The notes under the pieces: model-generated
The model's input: the letters and a program-made list of their open reading frames with translations, nothing else
Told to the model about the DNA's origin: nothing
Database searches by the model: none
Source of the DNA: Voacanga thouarsii
Taxonomy: Eukaryota; Streptophyta; Magnoliopsida; Gentianales; Apocynaceae
Direction of reading: 5' to 3'
Assembly: GCA_026120185.1 (NCBI GenBank)
Contig: JANUWF010000002.1
Span: 620,001-684,000, forward strand
Length of the DNA stretch: 64,000 nucleotides
Program-made: the position numbers and the translations under genes
Part shown: positions 1-9,842 of the stretch, piece by piece
Position numbering within the stretch: the first letter of the stretch is position 1
How the letters are laid out: each line of letters opens with the position of its first letter

Positions 1-5
1 TTGTA

Positions 6-470
6 GTGATGCCTTTTGGGGTGACAAATGCACCAGCAGTGGTTATGGATTTGTTGCATCGAGTTTTCCAACCCTACCTAGACAAGTTTGTGGTGGTATT
101 CATCGACAATATACTTATATACTCTAAGAGTCCTGAGGATCACGCAGAACATTTGAAGCTGGTATTGGAGAAGCTAAGAGAGCACAAGCTTTATGCCAAA
201 TTTAACATGTGCAAATTTTGGCTAGATAGTGTGTCATTCATTAGCCATATGGTAACCGAGGATGGAATCAAAGTAGACCCAACAACAGTTGAAGCAGTTT
301 CAGACCGGAAGCAACCAGAGAACATCACGGAGATTCGAAACTTCTTCGAACTAGCTGGCTATTATAGGTGGTTTATTAAAGGGTTCTCAACGCTAGTATC
401 ACCTATAACCCAGCTGCTGAGAAAGGATGTACCATTTGGCTGGAATGAGAAATGCGAAAAGAGTTTCTAA
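6..470 (+). pseudogene. Gypsy reverse transcriptase fragment
   Basis: This encodes the C-terminal half of the RT palm and thumb, beginning at the [10 protein letters not shown] motif and continuing through the catalytic box and the [17 protein letters not shown] segment to the [11 protein letters not shown] connection region. The catalytic box at 99-110 reads FIDN where an active gypsy RT has FIDD, so the second metal-binding aspartate is Asn, which a single G-to-A change explains. The frame is open until a TAA at about 468, in the sequence that leads into RNase H. Its N-terminal half lies upstream of the window. The product would be inactive. Confidence 0.9.
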
Positions 471-488
471 AAGCTGAAGTGGAGGTTA

Positions 489-1018
489 ATGACAGTACCC
501 GTGTTAAGTTTGCCAGAGGGAGATAAACCTTACGCTTTATATACTGATGCTTCAAAGGAAGGTTTGGGAGTAGTGTTGATGCAGGATAGGAAGGTAATAG
601 CCTATGCCTTTCGAAAGTTGAACCCTCATGAAGTCAACTATCCCACGTATGATTTGGAGCTGACTACCATTGTATTTACTTTAAAAAATGGCGACATTAC
701 TTGTATGGAGCTGAGTATGTAGTGTTTACCGATCACAAGAGCCTAAAATACATCTTCACCCAGAAGGACTTGAATTTGAGGCAACGGAGATGGATGGAAT
801 TTTTGGAAGAGTATCGTTATCCTATCAACTACCACTCTAGAAAGGCTAATATTGTTACTGATGCCCTGAGCCGTAAAGTTAAAATAGCCAGGCTGAGAGT
901 GAAGGAGATTCAAGCAGTCCAAGAAGTGTTGGATAGAAGTACGAAAGTACAAGAAGAGAGAATTATTGTTAACAATCTGAGATTGATACCAGACCCAAAG
1001 CGGGAAATCATCGAGGCT
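489..1018 (+). pseudogene. Gypsy RNase H fragment
   Basis: This is the RNase H domain that removes the RNA strand during reverse transcription. [12 protein letters not shown] carries the first catalytic Asp, followed by [11 protein letters not shown], then [24 protein letters not shown] and the closing DALSRK motif. The N-terminal part (489-722) and C-terminal part (from about 700) are in different frames. The shift is in an A-rich tract near 683-690, where the sequence runs TTAAAAAATGG, consistent with slippage. The frame then continues into the linker to integrase and stops at 1019. The order RT, RNase H, integrase is that of Ty3/gypsy. Confidence 0.88.
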
Positions 1019-1089
1019 TAGCAAAGTAATGCGGAATTCTAACCTTTCAAGGACAAAGAGCTTAAACGGCAAGGCAGTGATTTCTGACA

Positions 1090-2424
1090 GGACAAAGCGG
1101 GAGTTCTATATTTCCGAGATCGTTTGTGTGTTCCTAATGAGCACCAGTTGAAGGATAGGATTTTGGAGGAAGTGCATAAAAGCAAGTATGCAATTCATTC
1201 GGGAGAGGTAAAAATGTATCAAGACCTAAAAATGGCTTATTGGTGGCCCAGAATGAAGAGGAGCATGGTTAAGTATGTCTCAACATGTCGACCTATCAGA
1301 AAGTCAAAGCGGAGCACAAAAAGTCGACAAGATTGCTGCAACCGTTACCGATACCTGAATGCAAATGAGAAGAGGTGACCATGGACTTCGTTACCAGACT
1401 CCCTATGGCAATGACCCAAAAGGACGCTATATGGGTAGTGGTAGATAGATTGACCAAGACATCACATTTCATATCGGTAAATGTAAGAGATTCAATGGAG
1501 AAGTTAGCTCAATCCTATGTGCGGAAATAGTCAGATTGCATGGACTGCCTTCGAGTATTGTGTCCGACTGAGACCCGAGATTTACATCTCGATTTTGGGA
1601 CAAGTTTCAAGAATCAATGGGTTCTAGTCTAAAGTTCAGTACAACAGTGCATCCGCAAACCGATGGTCAATTAGAAAGGGTTATATAGATATTGGAAGAC
1701 ATGTTAAGAGCTTGCGTGTTAGATTTCGGGGATAAGTGGATTAAATGTGTACTGTATGGGGAATTGGCTTACAATAATAGCTATTAGTCTTCGATTGGAA
1801 TGGCCCTATATGAAGCATTATATGGACGTAAGTGTCAAGTACCTCTATACTGGAGTTGGTCAGAAGACGGCCATTTAAGCAAGTCTGGATAAGTCTGCGT
1901 TCAGGAAATGTTGGATAAGGTAAAGCTGATTTGAGAAACATTAAAGACGGCCCAGAACTGACAAAAGAGTTATGCGGACGATAGGCGAAGAGAGTTGGAA
2001 TTTCAAGTAAGAGACAGTGTGTTCTTAAAGTTGACACCGAATAGAGAAATTTTGAAGCATCCGAAATGTGGAAAGCTAAATCCGAGATATTTGGGACCGT
2101 TTTCGATTAAAAAAAAAAAAATTGGACTGGTGGCGTATCGACTGGATTTGCCAGATGGGTTGTTAGGAACACACGATGTATTTCATGTGTTTCAGTTGAA
2201 AAAGTACAATGCTGACCCTGGACATGTTTTGAATGATGAACCGTTAGTATTGCAACCCAACTTAAGCTATGTAGAGAAACTCGTGAGAATTGTGGACTAA
2301 AGTATCAAGACTCTTTGGAATAAGCAGATTCCAATGGTAAAGGTACAATGAGAACATCATGGCACTCAAGATGGCACATGGAAAACGAAGGAGTTGGTAA
2401 AGCAGAAATATCCTGACCTGAGAT
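1090..2424 (+). pseudogene. Gypsy integrase with degenerate chromodomain tail
   Basis: The H2C2 zinc-binding region starts near 1120 with conserved HSGEVKMYQDLKMAYWWPRMK; the C-terminal cysteine pair is damaged (CRPI in place of CxxC). The core begins at 1381 with MDFVTRLP (first catalytic Asp), then VDRLTKTSHFI. The second Asp region near 1563 reads SD-stop-DPRF, a CGA-to-TGA nonsense change, and HPQTDGQLER follows at about 1650. The C-terminal part (1995-2300) reads LNPRYLGPF and GTHDVFHVFQLKKYNADPGHV, the usual tail before a chromodomain. About 40 residues of chromodomain-like sequence to 2424 are interrupted by stops. Several frames are needed, so it is non-functional. Confidence 0.87.
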
Positions 2425-2455
2425 AAAGGTATGCTTGAATTTCAAGACGAAAGTC

Positions 2456-2472
2456 TTCTAAGGAGGGGAGGA
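2456..2472 (+). other. Polypurine tract of the Tekay-like element
   Basis: A purine-rich run (AAGGAGGGGAGGA, 2460-2472) lies directly against the TGTGAAACC start of the 3' LTR. This is the expected plus-strand primer site for reverse transcription of an LTR retrotransposon, and it fixes the LTR start. Confidence 0.85.
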
Positions 2473-5400
2473 TGTGAAACCCAACCTAAAGCCAACCCTA
2501 AAGTAAGGGGGATGGGATACATATCATGTCATCATGCATAAAATATACCTTTTTGAACGATTTTATGTGCTTTAGAATTGGGGTTTATAGGCTAAATGGC
2601 TTATTTATGCTTCTTGGGTAGAAAGGGTAAAAAGGTCATTTTACTTGAGGTCAACATAGGAAGATGGCTAGAGGTTTAGATAAGAAGAATATTTAGATGA
2701 GAAAATAAAAACAAAAGTTAGTGTGGTTAAGTGGTTAGAGCTTTGTGAATTAATCTCCAAGATCTTGAGTTCAAATCTCATCACTTAAGTTTTATTCATA
2801 GTTATTTTAGCTATGTTTGAATTTTCGTTTAATTTATTAATTATAATTGTTAATTGGGGATTTTTTTGAATCGAGAGATTTAACTATTTTTTATTTAAGG
2901 CGAATTCGAAATTGTTCGAATTGTGTAATCATCAATTACTGACGTTGGTAACCGACCAAAAGCAATTTGATTATAATTCAATTCGTGACGATCATAACTC
3001 GAAAGTTCGTATTCTTCAGTCATTGATAAACAATTTGTTGGACAATACTCAACGCAATTACCACAAATTTAAATATAATGGTAATGTCTTGACTATGTGG
3101 TCTTGTCCTAAAAAGAATTCTAGAAGATTTCTTGTCCCCTTTAATTTTGCTAGCCTTGTCCTAACATCTTTAAAATTTAAACTATCCTTAATTCATTAAT
3201 TCATTATTAATCATAAAAATTCGGTGATAAATTCCTAGCTTAGAATTCGAAAATCAACTCTTGTGGGATAGATGAGGTCGAAAGTGAGGAGGGAAATTGG
3301 GTAGGGATTCCAAGGAAAAGAAAACACCATAGCTATTCCTTCAAACTCCATCTTCATCTTATTCATGTTTTGGTAAGAAAAATTTGGAAAATTTTTCAAA
3401 TTTCCTTCAAAGCTGTTTTTGAAAGTTTCAACCAGCTTTCCTACCTAATTTCTGCAAGAAAACTAGATATTTTATGTAAGGTTGAAGGCTGGAAATTCAG
3501 TGAATTTTCAGACTGTGCAGACACCCAAAACCATAAATTCGTTTCAGCAAACTAGCCACATTAAACATGGAATTTGAAGCCACCGTTAGAACATATAAAT
3601 AACTAGAACTTCCTCTGATTTTCTTCAAGATGAAGGCTGGAAAACCACCATTAAAAGACCTTCAAACACCCTTAAAAACCAGCTGCAAAATTGTGCCAAA
3701 GAGAATAAAAAAATTTTGCACCAAAACCATTGCAATTCCAAGTGTTTTTTAAGCTTAAATTCTAGAAATTTTTACAGCCTGTCTCTTCAAGGCTAAGGCC
3801 GAAATTCTTCAACAAAATCAACTGAAATTCGAACCTTGTACAGCCATGGACTGAACATCTTGGCTTCCTCTCCAACCTTGAATATTAGGACTCCATGATC
3901 ATACTTCAAAAAGCTTCTACGATCACTCTATCTAAAACTTATTCAAACTTTAAACTAAATTCCAAATTTTGTTCCATTAAAACACTCCAATAGCTAAGTG
4001 ATAAAATCAGAAAATCCTTTGCCATTATAAGACCATTTTCAGCCAGCCTTAAACCCTTCATTCTTTGATTGAAACATAGCAAATTCAGACATAAACCATT
4101 AAAGAACAAAAGACCTTCCATGAACAAACTCCATTAACTAATCTTATACCTCAAACAACTCTAACTTTTTCTCTATTTGAATTTTTTTTTAAAAAATCTA
4201 AAAACCTTCTCTCTCATTCTTGATAGCCAAAAACCCCATCTGCACTGGCCATTCGGTCATCATAATTCTAGCCACACTCAAAATCCATTTTCTCTCAAAC
4301 ATTCTCAAAAAACACCATGAACACACACTTCACATCTTCAAGCATAAACCAATTCTAAACACCTCCAATCACTCCCAAACACTCTAGATCATCCATACTC
4401 AACTTATATACTTCATTTCTACACTTTATAACACCGAATCACACAAAGTTAGATTTCCAAATGAATCAAACCAACCTTTTTTGTTGAAGGTTCCAAGAAC
4501 ACCAAAAGGTAAAATAAGAATAACCTCCTTATTCTTCCTCTTCTACTCAACTTCTAATATTCCTTTCTAGTCTCATTCGTCTCTCTCTCACTTGGCCGAA
4601 ATGGTGATGATCAACCATAGCTACTTTCGGACCACTAAAGGCCATCAAGCACTTGAGGATCTTCACTAACCAAAGAAAATCTTTCATCAAACGATCATCA
4701 ATCAAGTATTTTTCCTTAATCTTCCTTTTTAATTTTTAGAATCAAGACTCCTAAATGTTGATAGGATGATTGAATAAAGTAGGGGTTGAGTATATGTATG
4801 TGGATGAAGGGGATGGAGTTAGGACATAAGAGTTGGAATGAATGTTATGCCTTATGGATTTTGTTTTAGAATCTATATATTCATCATGATTAAAGAAATT
4901 CATGGAAGTTTTGATGCATGTTAGATATTATGCCACCGTTGGTGATTAAGTCTTTTATGATATTATTTTTCAATAAATCCATAAATGATGTTATGGCTAG
5001 TAGAAGATCATTCATGTTGTAGTATATGTTGATTCAAGACTATGTTCATGGATAGATTAACATATTATTTATTATATGAGAATATGTTCATAGATATTCT
5101 CTAACAATAGAAAATTATGGTAAGAACTATTTTTATTAATTCTAGAATTATTTTTACTAACATTATTTTTATTAATTTAATTAGAATTATTATTCAATTT
5201 AATCTATAAAAATTCGAGAAACATTAGGTAGTTTTGAAATAGAGTATTATTTAAAATATTATTATTTTATTACTTAAATAAATAAAATCTTTTATTAAAA
5301 AATATAAATAATAAAATATTAGAATTAATTAATATCAAATGACCTTGTAGACCATATTAATTAGCCTTACTAAAACTTTTATTTAAATCCATAAATATTA

Positions 5401-6933
5401 TTTATATTAAAATTATTTATTACTTATTAATTAAAAATTAAGTATAATTCATTTATTATTAATTTTATTGGTTATTTATTAATTATTAATTAAAAATTAA
5501 GTGTAATTTTTTATTTATAATAATACTCTTTAAATATTACTAATTACCAATATTATTTAGGATTTATTAGTATTCATACGTTAAAACTAATTTTATTTAT
5601 TAACAATATTACTTATTATTTATTATTTGAAACTATAACTTATTATTATTTATTTTATAACACCCATTTATTTTAACTCATCAAGCTAGTTTATTTTTAT
5701 AAAGTATTTCATCAACTAGTATTAAAGCCTAAGACATTATGGTCATGGTTAGTTGTGGTTGTGAATAGTTGAGTTAGGAATTATTTATTTTAGGCAAACA
5801 TGGTCTGAATTTTGTCTTATACCTTGTGTTTACCCCAGATGAGGTTAGACTGACCTTGGAAGACTTTTGAACTCGAGAAGAGCAAAAGATCAAGTAAGTT
5901 CCTGCATGGAATCATTTGAAGACTGAAGTTATTGTGGCAAATCAAACTCAATGTATACAAATATCTGTACTGTAAAAGCAATTATGGACAATTTTTCTTT
6001 TGTTTCAGTTAAACAAACAATTTTATACAAAATGCTAAACTTTTCCTAAAAATCCAATTTTTGCAAGAATTTTGCAAACCATAATTTCTATTTTCAAGTA
6101 AATCATTGAATGATCTTTTTTCTTCCAAGTGGGACAAACAACGTTAAGTACTCAATAAGGGTAGATTGCTAGGACTAGTCTTTGAAGGGTTAGAGTAAGT
6201 CTCTTAGTAGGTGGCCACCTCTGAGGGGTGAGTCCTTCTCGGATAGGATGCCAATCCGGTAGGTCATGTCGGTCCGAGCTAGCAAGTTCAGTCAAGTGGA
6301 CTATATGTTTCCGGAATGGATAATCGATAAGTTTAGGTGTTGAGATAAAGAAGTATCTCACCCAGTAGACCGTACACTTACCTTGTGTCAGTATGCACAA
6401 AGTGTGACATTCTGATCGTTATATTGTCATGGTGCATAAAGTGTGGTGTCATGGCTACCTCTTTTAAGTGGTTGTATTTATTGTGCACATGTATGTTTGA
6501 AAAGTAAAACACTACTCTTTATTTGTAAGATTTGTTCAAGGCTTGCCAGCACTTTCCTTTATGAAACGTTTACTACTTACATATATGAACTATTTTACCT
6601 AAAACACTCAAAGCACACACGGGCTTACTAAGATTTATATCTCAACACCTTTCATACCATGTTTTCAGGTTGATCCTGCGATAGAGGTTATTAGCTAGAG
6701 AATTGCCTATGTTTTGAAAACTCATTGTTATTTTTCTATGTATTTCTTTTGAGAGACAGTAGCAGACATTCATTTTTTTTTTAATTTGTTCAAGTATTGC
6801 GGGGTTGTAATAAGTTTAATTTTGAATTATTTCTCTTATTTTATTTTGTGTGTCCTAGTTATAAAGACCTCTTGTCCTGTGGATGGGGCGACATCCCCAA
6901 CCCAAATGGGGGCATAGGTAGTGGGGTGGTACA
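2473..6933 (+). repeat. 3' LTR of Tekay-like element (4461 bp)
   Basis: The LTR begins TGTGAAACCC after the polypurine tract and ends GGGGTGGTACA, so it has TG..CA termini. The same sequence recurs as solo LTRs at 12861-17138 (minus) and 29589-35332 (plus), which confirms both ends. It is non-coding: the short open frames in it are not conserved between copies. It contains a tRNA-like module (2717-2788), a long AT-rich block (about 5130-5680) and a GC-richer 3' portion (about 6160-6460) with two related segments built around GCACAAAGTGTGGCAT. Relative to the 29589 copy it has roughly 245 extra bases at about 2832-3077. Confidence 0.93.
2717..2788 (+). other. tRNA-like box A/box B module in the LTR
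   Basis: A 72 bp segment resembles a decayed tRNA or SINE head. Box A (TGGTTAAGTGG, 2724-2734) matches the consensus TRGYNNARNGG. A box-B-like AGTTCAAATCT (2768-2778) differs from GGTTCGANTCC only by transitions. The two starts are 44 bp apart, the spacing in real tRNAs. The T-arm flanks (TTGAG/CTCAT) pair at four of five positions and the outer 7-mers at about five of seven. No convincing anticodon stem is seen, so this is not called a tRNA gene. Confidence 0.6.
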
Positions 6934-7803
6934 TATGCAAACCACTAAGGAAGTTTCTACAGTAGAATTTTCAAACAGTGCAAGTCAAAATAATCCTATT
7001 AAAGACAAGAAGTAGCACAACAGAAGGTACCATCATCTAGAATAAAAAAAAAATCATCCAACTAACTTGATTATTAGAAGTATGGATAAGTCAAAGAAGA
7101 TAAAGTGTAGAACAAAAGTTAATTATAAGGAGATGGTAAGTATACTTCTTATACTTCAACACTGGAGTTGAAAAATGTTAAAGAAGCTTAGATAGATTAA
7201 CACTAGATTGTAACTATGCAAGACGAACTACAACAGTTTGAATGAAATGTTATTTGGGAACATGTACCAAGACCTAGGAATGTTAATGTAATTGGAACCA
7301 AGTGTGTCTTTCGAAACAAAACTAATGAGCTTTGTAACATAATAAGGAACAAAGTAAGGCTAGTTGCACAAGGATATACACAAGTTGCAGGAGTTAACTT
7401 CAATGAAACATTTGCACCTATAGCTAGACTAGAGTTTGTTAGATTATTACTTACTATAGCTTGCACTAAGAACTTCACACTTCAACAAATGGATATGAAG
7501 AGTGCATTTTTGAATGGGTTTTTATAGGAAGAAGTAGTATTAAACAACCCAAATATTTTGTCAATCCTGTGTTTCTAGACTATGTGTATAGGTTAAAAAA
7601 AGCTCTCTACGGGCTGAAATAAGTACCTAGAACATAGTATGAAAAACTTACAAATTATTTCTTCAAAAGAGGATACAAGGGAGAAAGAGCTTATAAGACC
7701 ATGTTTGTCAAGAAACTTGGAGTAGATTTCATTGTTGCACAAATCTATGTTGACGAATCGTGATTGGTTCAACATCGAAGCAGATGTCAAAATGTTTCAC
7801 CAT
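6934..7803 (+). pseudogene. SIRE-type copia reverse transcriptase fragment
   Basis: Directly after the Tekay LTR, a copia pol fragment begins with linker sequence and enters the RT. Recognisable pieces are VWEHVPRPRNVNVIGTK (across frames), RNKVRLVAQGYTQVAGVNFNETFAP, RLEFVRLLLTIACT, QQMDMKSAFLNGFL, YRLKKALYGLK and finally IVAQIYVD just before the catalytic box. This wording is closest to the SIRE lineage of Ty1/copia. Stops interrupt at FL-stop-EE (about 7527) and after the ALYGLK motif (about 7619), and a frameshift hits the catalytic box near 7755. The fragment ends at about 7803, where sequence homologous to another copia gag on the opposite strand begins. The rest of the SIRE element is not in the window. 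Confidence 0.8.
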
Positions 7804-8001
7804 CTTCTTGATGCTTCTTATGGACTTCATGCTCTTCAGCGGGAGCATGGTTAGTTGAATATGGTGGAATAGGAGCATCTAACATGTAGAATAACTTTTT
7901 CAATTTGAGAACGATTCTCAAATTTCTATACTAATCCAAGAGTTTGATTTGGTGAGCTTATTTGTTTCCAAAATGCTACGTAAATTCAAATTCGTTGTCA
8001 T
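7804..8001 (-). pseudogene. Copia gag N-terminal fragment (A' element)
   Basis: On the minus strand an ATG at 8001 opens MTTNLNLRSILETNK, the same gag start seen in copia element A1 (22611) and A2 (49664). The frame is soon lost, and homology to the sibling gags ends at about 7804 against the SIRE fragment. Only the first roughly 65 codons of gag remain; the rest of this element's coding region is absent. Gag would form the virus-like particle. The element's leader and 5' LTR follow upstream on the minus strand. Confidence 0.8.
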
Positions 8002-9842
8002 GTTGTAAATAACCTAAATGAAAGATAAAAGACATTAAACTATATATATGCACATAAAATACATTTAATTAGGGCTTTAATTAAAGACACATTTATTCCA
8101 CTATTTTACTCAAATCAATAGTGCCACTATTGACTCGGGAAAGCCTGTTGGAAGGTTTCCCAGTATACCAATATCCAAATTCCTGAAGAATAACTTTAGG
8201 GATGTCCAACAAACCATTCTTAAATTTAATAGAAGATATCCAATACCAATTACATCAAATACAACTACCGGTATATTGGGTGATTAACATTTTTTAATCT
8301 TAAAGTATTTAATGCTACCCTAACTTAGCCTATAATACTCTTTATTCTTGGGGTTGCCCAACCAGGACAAAGATATTAGTTAAATCCAACCTATTAATCT
8401 GGAATCAAATTCCATAACTTGCACATACACGATGTCAAGTAGGCTTGGGGATGTCCAACAACCTAATCTCAAATAGAGCCTCGTTCTTACTATATTAATA
8501 AAATACTTTAGATTTAATATAATTTGGCAGATTTTTATTCTTTATTAATTAGTGGTCTCATCGTGTGGCATGCATAATATGAACAAATTGACAATATTGT
8601 AATTGACAAATACATGGCTTGGTTATACACTTTTCTAGATTAATTTCCTAGCTATGAAGGAAATTAATTTTGGCCAAACTTATGTGTTCATGCATGTTTT
8701 GAGAAAAACATCTTACCATCTTCTCGCCTTATCCTTAATCGCTATCTCCATAAGCTCATAAAATTAATTTTTATTCCTACATAACCTATGTAATCTAATT
8801 ACATATATTCATAATAAAGAAACCTCGAGTCGAGGAGAATTAGATAAGAAGAGAAATTACAAGAGAATTATAGAGAAATGTAGGACTTGCATGCATTATT
8901 TATACAAAAACAAAGCAATAAAAATACATCACACAAAATTTATTAATCAAAATTAATTGGTCTAAGTCTATAACCAAGTCAACATGCTAAAATATGCTTA
9001 GATTCATAATATGCAAAATAAACATACATTAAATATAAATTTCCAAAATCATTATTTTGGAAAACTAAAATAGTTAGTCCCAAAATCAAATTTTGAAAAC
9101 TTCATGGGTCCAAAACAAAATTTAGAAAGTTTGTGAGTCCTTAAGGAAAAATGTTTCTGTGTGCCATATTGGAAAAATAAAAAAACTTTTTATAAATTAA
9201 ACGGGTCTGCGGCTTTTATTAACTAGCTTTGTTCAAGCCGATCACCGGCCTTGCATAGCCAACCACTTGTCGGCCACCGACTATGCTTAGCTGGTCGCTG
9301 GCTTGAACATGTTCAAGCTAGCCACCGGCTTTGCATGGCTGTGAACAAGCTTTTACTTGCATAAAATAAAAAGTCTGCACTGTTTTTCTAGTTTCCAATC
9401 TTCCGAAATGATTTTTCATCGATTTTGATTTGAGAAAAGCGTTAATCTATATTAAAAAATTGTTATGATCATCACCACAACAAGAATTTTAAAAATCAAA
9501 TCAACGCAAAACAACCAGGATTTTCAGTAGTTTGCTTGCGGGAAGAACAAAAACACTACATAAAAATTTTCTAGAAAATATAGATGCAGTTCATTACTAT
9601 AACCGATTACAGAAGTGGTATGTGAAAAAACACAGAAGCCCACAAAAAATGATTTTCAATTACCAAACAATTCATGTAACAATTTCACAAATTCGACTAT
9701 AATCGTGAAACAATTTTCACAAACACAAATAGAACCCAAAAAATTCATGAAAAAAATTTTCACAGACCCACATTAATTCTTGAAACAGTTTCAAATCTCA
9801 AACAAAAACCCATAAGCACATATGAGAAGGCTCTAATATGAA
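8002..9842 (-). other. A' element 5' leader with primer-binding site
   Basis: This is non-coding sequence between the A' LTR and its gag start, collinear with the leaders of A1 (20556-22610) and A2 (49665-51479). A degenerate primer site (9830-9841, complement of GCTCTAATATGA) next to the LTR corresponds to the initiator-tRNA-Met site TGGTATCAGAGC. It carries perfect stem-loops at 9041-9062 (9-bp stem TTCCAAAAT/ATTTTGGAA) and 9081-9095. A GC-rich block (about 9233-9340) holds two diverged direct copies of a roughly 29 bp unit built on CACCGGC..TGCATRGC. No coding potential is seen. Confidence 0.78.

Larger units (their letters stand above)
1..6933 (+). mobile_element. Ty3/gypsy chromovirus, Tekay/Del-like, 3' portion
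   Basis: The window opens inside the reverse transcriptase of a Ty3/gypsy element and runs through RNase H, integrase, a degenerate chromodomain tail, a polypurine tract and a complete 3' LTR. The domain order RT, RNase H, integrase is diagnostic of Ty3/gypsy; a chromodomain-like tail and LTRs above 4 kb fit the Tekay/Del branch of chromoviruses (family knowledge). Two further solo LTRs of the same family lie at 12861-17138 and 29589-35332. The 5' LTR, gag and protease are outside the window. The 5 bp following the LTR (TATGC, 6934-6938) should be one target duplication copy; its partner is off-window. The element is inserted in SIRE-type copia sequence. Stops and frameshifts make it inactive. 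Confidence 0.9.

Noticed and set aside
743..1072. Open frame of 109 codons on the minus strand
   Set aside because: It is antisense to the gypsy RNase H/linker and has no family features.
2717..2788. A genuine tRNA gene
   Set aside because: Box A and box B spacing are right, but no anticodon stem forms, the box B core has three substitutions and no terminator follows; kept as a tRNA-like module only.
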